Of a stretch of 64,000 nucleotides of DNA, positions 7,370 to 17,278 are shown in pieces; positions within the stretch are counted from its first letter, which is position 1, and each line of letters begins with the position of its first letter. The translations under genes were made by a program, and so were the position numbers. This DNA comes from a virus: IMG/VR virus record IMGVR_UViG_3300046499_000680, positions 1 to 64,000 of that record; one strand, written 5' to 3'. Under the pieces are notes generated by a model. The model was given only the letters and a program-made list of their open reading frames with translations, ran no database searches and was not told the DNA's origin.

Positions 7370-8614
7370 ATGTCGATTCGCGCAGGCAGCATCCTTCATC
7401 TCAGCGGCAACAACGTCATCGACCGCATCCAGCAGGCGGGTCTCGGGAACGTCAATCTCCCGATCGAGACCATCCGCGAGGTCGGCAACCGTCTGGTCGT
7501 GGACAAGATTCCGCAGGAGCCAGACTTCACCTTCTCCATGCAGGACCTCGATGTCTCGACCGACATCATGGCCTGGCTGACCGGCGCAGCGCCCGGCGGC
7601 AGCGGCTCGGCAGCCGCGCCCGGCGCCAGCGACCCGGAAGGCACGCAGTACAACTGGGTCGATTGCATCATGGTGAACATCCCGTCGCCCTGGAAGAAAC
7701 CGGAGAGCGGTTCGGCCGGGGTCATCGAGGCGGGCCACCTGATCCCCGGCTACTACCCCACCAAAGTCTCCTACAACTTCGGCGTCACCGACAACGCCAA
7801 CCAGACCGTCGAACTCTCCGGCGGCAGCTTCTACTACGGGAAAGGCTGCCCCCGCGAGGAGGACTTCGCAGGCAACGGGGCGACCAAAGCCTTCCTGACC
7901 TCCGAGCTGGCGGTCCACACCCGGCGCGGCGGCGCGGAAGGGACGGACTTCCGGTCGGTCTTCGGCGTCATCGTGGACGGCGAACTCCAGACCGAAGGCG
8001 TGGACTACACGGTCACGGGCGGGGCGGAATTCCCCGGCTCGACCGCCACGGTCACCTTCACCACGGCCCCCGAAAACGGCGCCGACATCCGCATCGCCTA
8101 CTTCACCTCGGTGGCCCATTCCTTCCCGCAGTCGGTCCACGCCAGCACGCTGACCAAGCCGGGCGCCGTCCGGGGCCGGAACATCCGGGTCCTGGTGGAC
8201 GGCGTTCGCATCGGCGGCATCCAGACGGCCACCCTCGAAGGGACCGTCGAAGGCGAAGTCGAACGCGAGCTGGGGACGGAAGACATCACCGGCCGCGTCG
8301 TCAACGGGACCGACACGAATGGCACCCTGACCATCCGCTCCAAGAACAAAGCCGCCTTCTTCTCCGTGATGAAAGCGCTCACCGGAGTGGACGGCGAAAA
8401 AGAGGTCTGGGGCTGGTTCAACAACAACACCGTCAAACTCGAAATCCAGATCGAGAACCCGAAGGACCCCAGCAAAATCATCAAGACCCTTCTGGTGGAA
8501 GACGCGAAGTTCCAGCCTCCCGGTACGCCTGCCCAGGTGAACCAGGCCACGGACTTCGCCTTCAACTTCAGCTCGGTGGAGGGCACCTTCGCCGAGGTCA
8601 AGGGCAAACCGTAG
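7370..8614 (+). CDS. Major tail (tube) protein
   Basis: 414 residues, start three bases after the previous stop, preceded by CCAGGAG. The protein is beta-rich with repeated strand patterns (VIVDGELQTEGVDYTVTGG, IRVLVDGVRIGGIQTATLEG) and an Ig-like insertion around residues 150-260. It directly precedes the tail assembly chaperone pair and the tape measure, the canonical position. A tube of this protein forms the non-contractile tail; no sheath gene is seen. Longer than the smallest tube proteins, probably because of the surface domain. Confidence 0.75.
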   Translation: MSIRAGSILHLSGNNVIDRIQQAGLGNVNLPIETIREVGNRLVVDKIPQEPDFTFSMQDLDVSTDIMAWLTGAAPGGSGSAAAPGASDPEGTQYNWVDCIMVNIPSPWKKPESGSAGVIEAGHLIPGYYPTKVSYNFGVTDNANQTVELSGGSFYYGKGCPREEDFAGNGATKAFLTSELAVHTRRGGAEGTDFRSVFGVIVDGELQTEGVDYTVTGGAEFPGSTATVTFTTAPENGADIRIAYFTSVAHSFPQSVHASTLTKPGAVRGRNIRVLVDGVRIGGIQTATLEGTVEGEVERELGTEDITGRVVNGTDTNGTLTIRSKNKAAFFSVMKALTGVDGEKEVWGWFNNNTVKLEIQIENPKDPSKIIKTLLVEDAKFQPPGTPAQVNQATDFAFNFSSVEGTFAEVKGKP

Positions 8615-8633
8615 GGAAGTCAGCGGTGACATA

Positions 8634-8654
8634 GCGGCCGTGCAGTGAGGCCGC
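8634..8654 (+). terminator. Small hairpin after the major tail gene
   Basis: GCGGCC...GGCCGC, six base pairs with a nine-base loop, 20 bases after the tail-tube stop and without a T-tract. It may be a processing or partial termination signal that sets the ratio of abundant tube protein to downstream chaperones. Confidence 0.3.
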
Positions 8655-8723
8655 GTACATGGATCAGCGCTCCCCTCGGAGCAACAGGCAAGGCAAAGCG
8701 AAACACACAGGAGGAGGAGTTCC

Positions 8724-9662
8724 ATGTCCGACACCGCAGATACCCAGACCGCAGCACCGATCGCCGAGGCGCCCGCGCCCGGCGATCAGACCGTGCCCGC
8801 CGCCGAGTCCCCCGAGGCCCCGCCGGTACCGGAGCAGACGACCGGCGAAACTCGCAACTCCAGTCAGATGTTCGAGTTCAGCCGCTACGTCCACGTCGGT
8901 CCCGGCGCCGACGAGTGCGAGGACGGAGAGAACGGCCAGTGTCAGAACCCGGTCCACTTCCACGCTTGGATCAGGCTCCCGAACCAGTTCCAGGTGGTCA
9001 GCCTGAAGGAGAAGGCCGACGCCGCCGCCGCCCGCAAGATGCGGGTCCTGCGCGACGAGGAGGCCGACTCGCGCGCGATCCTGGAGGGCGAGCTGGCAGA
9101 GCTGGAGCGCCAGAACGATCACGGCGGCCTGGTCGAACAGGTCATCAACGCCGACTTCCTGAAGGACCACATGGCGGCGATGACCACCGTGCGGACCGAC
9201 GAGGAGCGCGGCTTCACCACGATCGAAGACGACCGCGAGCGGCTGCGTGCCCTCGAACTGATCCCGGCCGAGGACCGGCCCGACGAGGAGTTCGATGAGT
9301 TGCAGAAGCACGTCGGCGCCTACGTCGATGCGGTCAACGCCGAGCGCGAGGAGATTCAGCGCCCGCTGAAGGAGTCGCTGGAGGCGAAGTCGCTGGACGA
9401 ACTGATCGACCTGGTGCGGGAGAACCGCATCCAGGGCATCTCGAAAGAAGCCTCCGAGGAGGCGTACGCGGTGTGGCAGTGGTACATCTGCACCCTCCAG
9501 CCGAAGGACCCGGCAAAACCCGGCTTCCCGCAGGACCGGGTGTACGGCTCGATCGACCACCTGAAGGCCGCCGCGCCCGAGGTCATCCTGGCCTTGCGCG
9601 AAGGCTTCCAGGACATCGAAGCCGCCGCCGGGAGGTCACTTCAAACCGCTGTTAACGGATGA
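8724..9662 (+). CDS. Tail assembly chaperone, upstream product (G-like)
   Basis: 312 residues, strong ribosome-binding site (AGGAGGAGGAG). An acidic Ala/Pro-rich N-terminus (1-45) is followed by a domain with four cysteines/histidines (CEDGENGQCQNPVHFH) and long helices. It lies between tube protein and tape measure, as tail assembly chaperones do. Near its end the ribosome must change frame to reach the 9631-9981 frame, making a longer fusion that shares this N-terminus. The pair would coat the tape measure during tail assembly and be absent from the virion. Confidence 0.75.
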   Translation: MSDTADTQTAAPIAEAPAPGDQTVPAAESPEAPPVPEQTTGETRNSSQMFEFSRYVHVGPGADECEDGENGQCQNPVHFHAWIRLPNQFQVVSLKEKADAAAARKMRVLRDEEADSRAILEGELAELERQNDHGGLVEQVINADFLKDHMAAMTTVRTDEERGFTTIEDDRERLRALELIPAEDRPDEEFDELQKHVGAYVDAVNAEREEIQRPLKESLEAKSLDELIDLVRENRIQGISKEASEEAYAVWQWYICTLQPKDPAKPGFPQDRVYGSIDHLKAAAPEVILALREGFQDIEAAAGRSLQTAVNG

Positions 9663-9981
9663 CTCCTGGATTGACACTGTTCGCCTCGCTCGCGACTTCG
9701 GCACCGTCAAGGAGCTGTACCCGCCGGGGATCACTGACCTGCGGGACATCCCGTCGGTCTGGTTCGACGCGATCCGGCAGGCCCTCACCTTCATCTCCTT
9801 CCAGGAAAACCTGGAGGAGGACGAGATGCCGTCGCGGGCCATCTGGCTCGACGCCGAGAAGCTGGAGCAGCATTTCGCGGCCGTCAAAGTGCGGCGCAAA
9901 GAAAAAGTCAGCGGCTCCAGCAGCGAGATCGAGGACCCAGTGCAGAACCCGGCGGCGAAGGACCTGGTGGTAGGGGGGTAG
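9631..9981 (+). CDS. Tail assembly chaperone frameshift extension (T-like)
   Basis: This frame is open from upstream of the G-like stop to the TAG at 9979-9981 and reads HFKPLLTDDSWIDTVRLARD and beyond, with clear protein-like composition but no usable ATG, GTG or TTG of its own. It is offset +1 (equivalently -2) from the G-like frame. The switch probably occurs in GCC-GCC-GCC-GGG-AGG around 9621-9635; a GGG to GGA slip at 9630 keeps glycine. The fusion would be about 418 residues. The tape measure starts at the next base (9982). Confidence 0.7.
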   Translation, partial: GGHFKPLLTDDSWIDTVRLARDFGTVKELYPPGITDLRDIPSVWFDAIRQALTFISFQENLEEDEMPSRAIWLDAEKLEQHFAAVKVRRKEKVSGSSSEIEDPVQNPAAKDLVVGG

Positions 9982-12900
9982 GTGGCCGAGGTCGATCCCC
10001 GTATTCGCGAGTTCAACCAGGCCGCCCAGCAGGCCCTGGCGGCTGTCCAGCGGGCGAATGTCGAGGCGAAGACCCTCCAGGGTCAAATCGAGGCCGACGC
10101 GGCGGCGGAGCGGCGGCTGCGCACGCAGGTCGAGGGTCGGACGGCCGGGCGCGGCGCCCTGGTCGAGGAGGGCGGCTCCAGGGGCCAGTCGGCGAGCCGT
10201 CAGGTCGTCAGCGGCTCCGAGCAGCGCGCCAAGGCGTTCACCTCCGAGGAGGCGGCCCAGGCCCGCCTGAACGCCTCCAGGGCGCAGGGAGTGTCGTCCC
10301 TGGAGGCTCAGGCCCAGGCGTACCGCAACGCCGCCCGCTACGGCCCCTACGCGGGCGGCCGGAAAACCTTCCAGCAGTTCGGCTACTCGGGCGCCTCCGG
10401 CGGCGGCCCCCCGATCATCCCCCCCGGCGGCAAGCTCCCGCCCCCCGGCGGCTTCCCTGCCCTCCCGGCGCCGTCGAAACCCAGCATCGTCGGCTCCAGC
10501 CTCGACTCCGAGGCGGGGCGCTACCAGGCTGCCCGCTCGGAGGCCGAGAGCTACCGCCTGTCGGTCTCCAAACTCGCGCAGGAGCAGAACGTCGCCTCGG
10601 TGGCGATGCACCGCCACGGCGCCCTGACGACGGAGTTCATCAGCGCCGCCCAGCGCGGCGAGGTCACGGTCCGCGAGCTGGGCTACCAGACGGCCTCGAC
10701 CATCGGCAAGTTCGGCGGCTGGCTCGTCGCCGGGTCGGCCGTCTACGGCGCCTTCGGCGCGCTCCAGGCCCTCGGCAAAGGTGCGCTCGACGCCTACTCC
10801 GGCGTGAACCTCCTGAGCCGCGTCGTCACCGAAGGGATCGACGCCCCCAAGCTGCGCGAAGAATTCTCCGCGCTCGCGGGCGACTTCAACCTGCCGGTCC
10901 AGACCGTCGCCGAAGCGGCCTACCAGATGGGGAAGGTGTTCCACACCCAGAACGCCGCCCTGGAGTCCTCCAAAGCGGTCCTCTACTCGGTCAAGGTCGG
11001 GGAGCTGGACGTGGCCTCGGCGACGCGGTACCTGATCGCGATCGTCAACGGCTTCCACCTCCCGGCCTCGAAAATGGCCGAGGTCTTCGACCAGATCAAC
11101 GCCGCCCAGAACAGGTTCGGCATCAGCATCGCCGACGTGGAGGCCGGGCTGGCGAAGGCGGGCGGCACCTTCCACGCCGCCGGAGGTGACTTCTCTCACC
11201 TGCTGGCGATCATCACCACCGCTCAGAAGGCCACCGGCAACACCGGCCAGACGATCGGTACCGCGATCGCGCGCGCCCCCAACTTCCTCCGCAAAGCCGC
11301 CAACCAGGACGTGCTGCGCCAGTTCGGCATCGAGCCGGGTCAGTCGATCGACAAAGTAATCACCCAGGCGTTCGGCGTCGCCCAGAAACTCAGCGGCGAC
11401 AAACTCCAGGAGCTGGCCGCCGCGATCTTCGGCCCGCAGTACGGCGCCCGGATCGGTACCCCGCTTCTCCAGCAGCAGGCGCTCTACGAAAAAGTCCTCC
11501 GCAAAACCTCACCGAAAGCCGCCAAAGGCAGCGCCGCGCAGGAGCTTAAAACCCAGCTCGCGGGTGTGGATGAACAGATCAGCAAAATCGCCGTCACCCT
11601 CGAACGGGTCGGCGGCGAACTCGCGAACTCCCACGCCTTCGACGCCTTCGGGGGATTGCTCGCACTGCTCAACTCGACCTTGCAACTGGCGTTGCAACTT
11701 ACGCACACGTTCAACGAGCTTCCCGATGGCGTCAAGCAGACCCTCAGCTACGCGCTTCAGCTCGCGATCGTCATGCGGACCCTCCGCCGCTTCGACCTCG
11801 GCGAGAGCATCGCCGGGGGTCCCCAGGGTCAGCCGACGGGCGCGCGCGGCTTCTTCGCTCGGGCCTTTGACTCCGGCCCGATCGGCGACGCGCGGAAGTT
11901 CCGGGGCGGCCTGCTGGAGGAGCAGAAACAGCTTGAGGAGCGCCGGGCCTCGGTCACCACCGGCATCAACCGGGCGGCCGGGGAAAGCGACTCCGCCCGG
12001 CAGGTCTACCTCTCCGAGCTGGACCGCAACCAGACCCTCGCCGTGCAGGCCCAGAGCGGCACTGAGAAATCCGCCCAGGCCCTGGAGCGCTCGAACCTGG
12101 CCCTCGCCAACTACAAAGGCCAGATGGTCGCCAACGCCGAGCTGGTGGACCAGCTCAAAGTGCAGGCGGCCTACGCCGACCAGCGCCTCGGCTCCGTCAA
12201 CGAGTCGCTGGAACGAACCAAAAAGCGGGGCTTCTTCAGCGTCAACGAGACCCTGGCCGAGCGGGAACGGACGAAGGGCGTCCAGTTCTACCCGACGAGC
12301 TACGAGCGGCCCTCCGGCGCCCCGGTCGCCACGGGCGCGGGCATCGGCAACGAGGTCGCCGCCCAGGCCAAAGGCGCCGCCCAGGCCAGCGCGCTGATCG
12401 TCCCGCCCCAGGCCGAGTCCACGATGCGGCAGGCCGAGAGCAGCGTCGCCCGCAACTCGACCCGCGTGGGCGCGCTGAAAACCGGGATCGGGGCCTTCGG
12501 CGGCGCGCTGAACAGCCTGCTGAACCGCATCGGCACGATCTTCTTCGGCTTCTCCATCGCCCTCCTCCTGGAGAGCTTCATGTCGAGCCTGACCGACGAC
12601 ATCGAAAAGCAGCTCGGGGAAGTCGAAGCTGCGGCGCCGTCGGCGGAAGCCTTCAAGAAACTGGCGGAATCCAAACCGGGGAGCCACGGCGGGTTTGCCA
12701 CCGGCATCTCGGATTTCTTCACCGGCTCGGGTGACTTCCACGGCCCCCTGGAGGACCTGTTCGGGTACGGGTCCAGCGAAGGTGTCGGCGAGACCCTGAC
12801 CAAGATCGAAGAAGCGAAAATCACCTCGGCGAAAGACACCCTGAAACTCCAGGCGCTCCAGCGGTCGAAGGGTCTGCCGCAGTCGTTCAAGTACGTGGCA

Positions 12901-14727
12901 GAGCTGCGCAAACGGGTGAAAGAGATCGAAAAATCGGGCGCCTCCCGATCGCAGCAGCTCAAACAGTTGGAAAAGGTCGAAGAAGAAGCTGACCTCTCCA
13001 TCGAAAACACCCCCTGGGGTAAGGGTAGTGCGAAAGAGCGGAAGCAGGCTCTGCACGGACTCCAGCAGAACATCGACATCGCCAGGGCGAGTGTGTCGGA
13101 CATCCACTCCTTCAACGACACCCTCTCCAAACTCGACCCGAAAACGGTCAACTCCTGGATGGAAGATTACTCGTCGCTGATCGAGGGTGTGACGGGGAAC
13201 TTCAACAAAGGTGCGTTCTTGCGCGCGGCGGCGATCTACCGCTTCCAGCTTCAGCAGCTCAGCGGCTCGAAGAACCCCGACGACCTGAAAACCCTGAAGA
13301 AGGATCAGGAAAACTTCTACCAGGCGATCGGCCAGGCGGTGACGGACGAGGTGACCCACGGCCTCGAACTCGCCACGACCCCCCAGCAGCGGCTGAGCGT
13401 CGCCAAACAGGCGTTCGGCCATCTGCGCGCGGCGCTGATCGAGGAGCCGCGCGAAGCGGTCAGGCGCCAGCAGGAATCGGTCAAGAAAGCGCAGGAACGC
13501 CTCGAACAGACCGAAAGCAAGCAGCAGAACCTCGGCGCCGAACTTCACCACCACCCCCGCTCGGAAGGGCCGGGTGCCTACAAAGAACGCCAGGAAGGTG
13601 AGAAAGAGCTTTCCCAGCTCGAAGTCCAGGCCAAATCGCAGGGCGACCATCTCAAATACCTGCGGAAAGACCTCAAGGAACGGCGCGAATACTACGAACA
13701 GATCGAAAAACAGTTGCGCCAGCAGGTGTACGAGGCGATCGCGGCGATCAGGGACGCGAGGTACCAGTACCGCCAGTCCCAGACTGCCGACCCGCTCCGC
13801 CAGGCCGCGATCGAAATCGAACGCATCAACTCCGACCTGCCCGGCGCGATCAAAGCCTACGGCCGCAACTCGGCGCAGGTCTTCTCTCTGCTCCAGCAGC
13901 GTGAACAGGCCATCGCCCAGCAGGTGCAGTCCACCTATTCCCTGCTCCAGGCCCAGGGCGAACTGCGGTCGGCCGGGGTGAACCCGACCAACACCCTGCT
14001 GAAAGACAAGGTGGCCCTGGAAAACCTTCAGCAGCAGCTCGCGTTCGCGGAAAGCCACGCCAGCCGCTTCGATCCCTCCCAGATCATCCAGCTCAAAGCG
14101 CAGGTCCTCCAGGCCCAGGTGCAGCTCGAACAGGACACGATCAAAGAAGCGACCGAACTGGCGAACGCGAAGTTCCAGATCAAAGCGGCGAGGGCGACGG
14201 CGGGCGGTCATCCGGTCCAGGCTGCCCAGGCCGCGATCGAACAGACCCGGTACGACATCGCCCACACGCAGACGCCGCTCGAAAAACTCCAACTGGAGTC
14301 GCAGCTTATTGGTCAGCTCGCAGCCAAGCGCGACGCGGTGGCGCAGCGCCGACTGACCAACATCGAATTCGAGGCCGACATCGGCAAAATCAGCACGCAG
14401 CAGGAGATCGTCGCGCTCGAACAGCTCCTGAAGGACTACAAACTCTCGGCCGACATGCGGCGCCAGGTCAGGGAGCAGATTCACAGCCTCAAAAAAGACA
14501 CCGGGTTCGACCTCGACGTGGGGTCCATCACCCTCCCGACCTTCTATGACATCCGCCGCGCGATCGTCGGCGGCATCGGCAGCAACCCCGGCGTGACGGT
14601 GAACAACTCGCCGCAGATCAACGTCAACAACTACTCGTCCGACCCCAACGTCGTCGGGAAAGCCCTGAACCAAATCCTGGAGGGGCCAACGTCCTCGGCC
14701 CTCCGCTCGGCAGGAGTGAAAGGCTAA
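9982..14727 (+). CDS. Tail tape measure protein
   Basis: 1581 residues, GTG start directly after the chaperone stop. The protein is overwhelmingly helical and Gln/Ala/Lys-rich, with a Gly/Pro-rich break near residues 125-165, a segment around residues 230-500 typical of phage tail tape measure domains (FGGWLVAGSAVYGAFGALQA, then repeated helices), and a hydrophobic membrane-like helix near residue 855 (IGTIFFGFSIALLLESFM). By the usual rule of about 0.15 nm per residue the tail would be near 240 nm. It sets tail length and may act in DNA ejection. Confidence 0.9.
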   Translation: MAEVDPRIREFNQAAQQALAAVQRANVEAKTLQGQIEADAAAERRLRTQVEGRTAGRGALVEEGGSRGQSASRQVVSGSEQRAKAFTSEEAAQARLNASRAQGVSSLEAQAQAYRNAARYGPYAGGRKTFQQFGYSGASGGGPPIIPPGGKLPPPGGFPALPAPSKPSIVGSSLDSEAGRYQAARSEAESYRLSVSKLAQEQNVASVAMHRHGALTTEFISAAQRGEVTVRELGYQTASTIGKFGGWLVAGSAVYGAFGALQALGKGALDAYSGVNLLSRVVTEGIDAPKLREEFSALAGDFNLPVQTVAEAAYQMGKVFHTQNAALESSKAVLYSVKVGELDVASATRYLIAIVNGFHLPASKMAEVFDQINAAQNRFGISIADVEAGLAKAGGTFHAAGGDFSHLLAIITTAQKATGNTGQTIGTAIARAPNFLRKAANQDVLRQFGIEPGQSIDKVITQAFGVAQKLSGDKLQELAAAIFGPQYGARIGTPLLQQQALYEKVLRKTSPKAAKGSAAQELKTQLAGVDEQISKIAVTLERVGGELANSHAFDAFGGLLALLNSTLQLALQLTHTFNELPDGVKQTLSYALQLAIVMRTLRRFDLGESIAGGPQGQPTGARGFFARAFDSGPIGDARKFRGGLLEEQKQLEERRASVTTGINRAAGESDSARQVYLSELDRNQTLAVQAQSGTEKSAQALERSNLALANYKGQMVANAELVDQLKVQAAYADQRLGSVNESLERTKKRGFFSVNETLAERERTKGVQFYPTSYERPSGAPVATGAGIGNEVAAQAKGAAQASALIVPPQAESTMRQAESSVARNSTRVGALKTGIGAFGGALNSLLNRIGTIFFGFSIALLLESFMSSLTDDIEKQLGEVEAAAPSAEAFKKLAESKPGSHGGFATGISDFFTGSGDFHGPLEDLFGYGSSEGVGETLTKIEEAKITSAKDTLKLQALQRSKGLPQSFKYVAELRKRVKEIEKSGASRSQQLKQLEKVEEEADLSIENTPWGKGSAKERKQALHGLQQNIDIARASVSDIHSFNDTLSKLDPKTVNSWMEDYSSLIEGVTGNFNKGAFLRAAAIYRFQLQQLSGSKNPDDLKTLKKDQENFYQAIGQAVTDEVTHGLELATTPQQRLSVAKQAFGHLRAALIEEPREAVRRQQESVKKAQERLEQTESKQQNLGAELHHHPRSEGPGAYKERQEGEKELSQLEVQAKSQGDHLKYLRKDLKERREYYEQIEKQLRQQVYEAIAAIRDARYQYRQSQTADPLRQAAIEIERINSDLPGAIKAYGRNSAQVFSLLQQREQAIAQQVQSTYSLLQAQGELRSAGVNPTNTLLKDKVALENLQQQLAFAESHASRFDPSQIIQLKAQVLQAQVQLEQDTIKEATELANAKFQIKAARATAGGHPVQAAQAAIEQTRYDIAHTQTPLEKLQLESQLIGQLAAKRDAVAQRRLTNIEFEADIGKISTQQEIVALEQLLKDYKLSADMRRQVREQIHSLKKDTGFDLDVGSITLPTFYDIRRAIVGGIGSNPGVTVNNSPQINVNNYSSDPNVVGKALNQILEGPTSSALRSAGVKG
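11682..11695 (+). repeat. GCAAC/GTTGC hairpin variant in the tape measure gene
   Basis: GCAACTGGCGTTGC has the same five-base-pair GCAAC/GTTGC stem as the CAACGGGAGTTG family but with a TGGC loop. It uses the rare codons ttg and caa. Diverged member or coincidence. Confidence 0.35.
14290..14301 (+). repeat. CAACGGGAGTTG-family element, two mismatches
   Basis: CAACTGGAGTCG, followed by GCAGCTT as at the exact copy at 28842 (read on its own strand). Located near the 3' end of the tape measure gene. Confidence 0.4.
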
Positions 14728-15158
14728 TGGCCCGCAACCGATTCACCAACCCGTCTGACGCCAGCTTCTACGACTGGCAGGTCAACCACACCGACGAGAG
14801 TGCCTTCGGGAAGTCGAGACAGATCACCGAGTCGGCGAACACCGCGAACACCGGGCTGGTGAAGCAGCAGGGTGACGCCCAGCCGCTGCGGATGAAATTC
14901 TCCGGGACGATCTTCCACAAGCACCAGCACGAAGAATTCGTCCGCTGGTGGCAGCTCTGCGAATCGCAGACCATCTTCTTCAAAGACTTCGCCGGGGACG
15001 AATACGAGGTGCTGATCCTCTCCTACAACCCCGTGCGGAAACGGACCATCCGCAACCCGCGCGACTTCGCCAACGCCCCGCTGTGGTACTGGTCCTACGA
15101 AATGGAAATGGAGGTCATCCGCGTGATCTCCGGGACCTGGGCGGGTGTGACTCCGTAG
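14727..15158 (+). CDS. Minor tail protein (distal tail / baseplate, small)
   Basis: 143 residues, start overlapping the tape measure stop (TAATG). A compact alpha/beta protein with aromatic-rich strands (FHKHQHEEFVRWWQLCESQ, FANAPLWYWSYEMEMEVI). Small proteins directly after the tape measure commonly join the tail tube to the baseplate; this is inferred from position and size. The next gene overlaps by one base. Confidence 0.5.
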   Translation: MARNRFTNPSDASFYDWQVNHTDESAFGKSRQITESANTANTGLVKQQGDAQPLRMKFSGTIFHKHQHEEFVRWWQLCESQTIFFKDFAGDEYEVLILSYNPVRKRTIRNPRDFANAPLWYWSYEMEMEVIRVISGTWAGVTP

Positions 15159-17278
15159 TGCCGAGCGAAGCCGTCGAACAGCTCCAGCGTCACAACTGGC
15201 TCGGCATGAAGCATGTCGGCGCCGCGCGTCCGAACGTTCGCGTGTTCGTGCGCAAGGGTCACCTGGAGCGGCACTACAAACCCAAACCCGACAACGAAGT
15301 CTTCTCCTTCATCCCCGGCCTGAAGGGTCCCAACTGGGTTTGGTACGCCCAGTGGGTGCCGGACTCCGAGTACATCGAGGTCCCGAACGTCAAAGAAGCG
15401 AAAGGCGACCAGGACTACAGCCAGAACGGCGTCGAGCAGGTCACCCTGACGATGGACAACATCGGGGTGATCGAGCGCACCGGCAGCCTCAGCGCGCTGT
15501 TCCACGTCCTCGAACGCGGCTACTACTCGCCCTCGCGCGGCTCCCGGCCCGAACAGGGCGGCGAGCGCGCGGGCGAGACCAATTCCTGGTTCGACACCTG
15601 GAAGGACAAGTCCACCCAGATCGCGATCGTGGCCGGGTACGGCGATGCGGTCTTCCCCTTGTTCACCGGCCTGATCGACAACGTGACCCTGACCTCGCGG
15701 CCGGACCAGATCAACGTCACTGCTCGGAACATGGGCCAGTTCCTGACCGACCAGAAATGCTTCGGCGACGCCAAGAACCTCTGGGTCAAAGACCCGATCA
15801 CCTTCTGCGACCGCCAGCACGCCGACAACCTCGAAAACGCCATCGCCGGGGTCGCCGCCAAGAGCGAGGCCCCCGGCCACCCGGCGCGCTTCGCGACCGA
15901 CGAAGACGAAAACACGGCGTGGCTCTCCCAGGGCTACGGCAGTCCCGGCAGCCAGGACTACATCGAGTTCCCGCTGCCGGAAGGCCGCTATGAGGACTTC
16001 GACCTTGGCGCGCTCGCCGGGCAGGAATGCCTGGTCTCGGTCTTCGCCACCAACCCCAGGGACGGCGCCGCGCGCGGAACCGACAACACCAACTACGGCG
16101 CCGGTTGGATCAGCACCGGCCTCGGCCATGTGAGCGGGACCACGATCCCGTACGTGCAGAGGTTCGGGGGGGTGAAGGAGCGGCCGAACCGCTACGGGAT
16201 CAAGGCGGGCGGCGGCGGCTTCATCGTCGGCGACAACTCGAAAGTGCGGCTCTGGTTCACGAACCTCGCTCGGGTCCCCGCCGACAACCCCCACGGCTTC
16301 ACCTACCGGGCCGGGGTGAAAGAAGTCGCGATCTACAACCGCACTCGTCTGGCAGCGGCGAAAACCGAACACTGGATTCTGGTGGACGACGTGTCCGACA
16401 TCGTGAAGACCGTACTCCAGTGGGTCGGGCTGACCGAATGGGAGATCGAGTCGGTGGGGGTGCGGCTGAAGGACAAACTTGTCTTCGACCGACAGACGTT
16501 CCTGGTGGACATCATCAAACGCATCGCCGACCTGACCAGCTACGTCTTCTACGTCAAGGCGCCCGAAAACTTCGACCTGAACGATCTCTCCCCAGGCAAC
16601 GTGACGAACAAGTCGATGGGGATCGCAGTCTTCCGCCAGAACAGCGCGATGAAGCAGCGGCCCCTCGATCGCGTCGAGGCCGTCAAAGACACCAACCTGC
16701 TCACCGCCGTCGAAGCCAAGTTCGACGCGAACGTGCTGGCCCAGTCGATCCGCGTGCGCGGCAAGGCCGTCGGCGCGAAGCAGGCCCAGTCGAACCCAGC
16801 GATCCACCCGCTCGGCGCCGACCCGGCCTTCCGCTACCAGTACAGCTATCGGCCGGTCTGGGCGCGCGGCGATAGCGCCGGGCAGGGCCACCTCCGTCGG
16901 TACGAGCTGCACTACGACCACCTCATCAAATCGGAATACGAATGCAAGGTGGCCTGCCTGTTCATCGCCTTCAGGATGGCCCTCGAATCCGCGAAGGCCG
17001 AGATCGAGCTGCCGCTGTGGCCGCTGATCCAGCTCGACCACCAGGTGCTGATGTTCGACACCGGCACCGGCCTCTCGACGCGGCTCTGGGTGGCGACCCG
17101 ATCCTGGAACTGGAGTTCGGGGGAACAGGGTGAATTCAAGATGAACCTCGGTGGCTCGCTGCTCGACATCAACGACGTGCAGGAAACCCGCCAGGAGCTG
17201 GAGCGTCTGCTGAACGACCACGGCTACATGCCCGCGCCGATCGCGCGTGGCCCCTGGGAAGAAGTGAAAGCGTTCTGA
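15158..17278 (+). CDS. Minor tail protein / baseplate hub
   Basis: 706 residues using the GTG at 15158, which overlaps the previous stop; the frame is open further upstream but that part reads as shadow. The protein is mostly beta with Gly/Asn/Asp-rich loops, and contains strands such as VEQVTLTMDNIGVIERTG and LFTGLIDNVTLTSRPDQINV that resemble the hub proteins of long-tailed phages. The insertion around residues 215-330 could be a carbohydrate-binding (discoidin-like) domain. It probably forms the tail-tip hub. Coupled to the next gene by overlap. Confidence 0.6.
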   Translation: MPSEAVEQLQRHNWLGMKHVGAARPNVRVFVRKGHLERHYKPKPDNEVFSFIPGLKGPNWVWYAQWVPDSEYIEVPNVKEAKGDQDYSQNGVEQVTLTMDNIGVIERTGSLSALFHVLERGYYSPSRGSRPEQGGERAGETNSWFDTWKDKSTQIAIVAGYGDAVFPLFTGLIDNVTLTSRPDQINVTARNMGQFLTDQKCFGDAKNLWVKDPITFCDRQHADNLENAIAGVAAKSEAPGHPARFATDEDENTAWLSQGYGSPGSQDYIEFPLPEGRYEDFDLGALAGQECLVSVFATNPRDGAARGTDNTNYGAGWISTGLGHVSGTTIPYVQRFGGVKERPNRYGIKAGGGGFIVGDNSKVRLWFTNLARVPADNPHGFTYRAGVKEVAIYNRTRLAAAKTEHWILVDDVSDIVKTVLQWVGLTEWEIESVGVRLKDKLVFDRQTFLVDIIKRIADLTSYVFYVKAPENFDLNDLSPGNVTNKSMGIAVFRQNSAMKQRPLDRVEAVKDTNLLTAVEAKFDANVLAQSIRVRGKAVGAKQAQSNPAIHPLGADPAFRYQYSYRPVWARGDSAGQGHLRRYELHYDHLIKSEYECKVACLFIAFRMALESAKAEIELPLWPLIQLDHQVLMFDTGTGLSTRLWVATRSWNWSSGEQGEFKMNLGGSLLDINDVQETRQELERLLNDHGYMPAPIARGPWEEVKAF

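Noticed and set aside
9659-9973. Separate + strand gene after the tail chaperone
   Set aside because: The 104-codon frame starting at 9659 is Ser/Arg-rich shadow; the real continuation is the frame reached by ribosomal frameshift.
15233-15245. Second LexA box (GAACGTTC-type)
   Set aside because: CGAACGTTCG lacks the four-base spacer of a LexA box and lies inside a tail gene.
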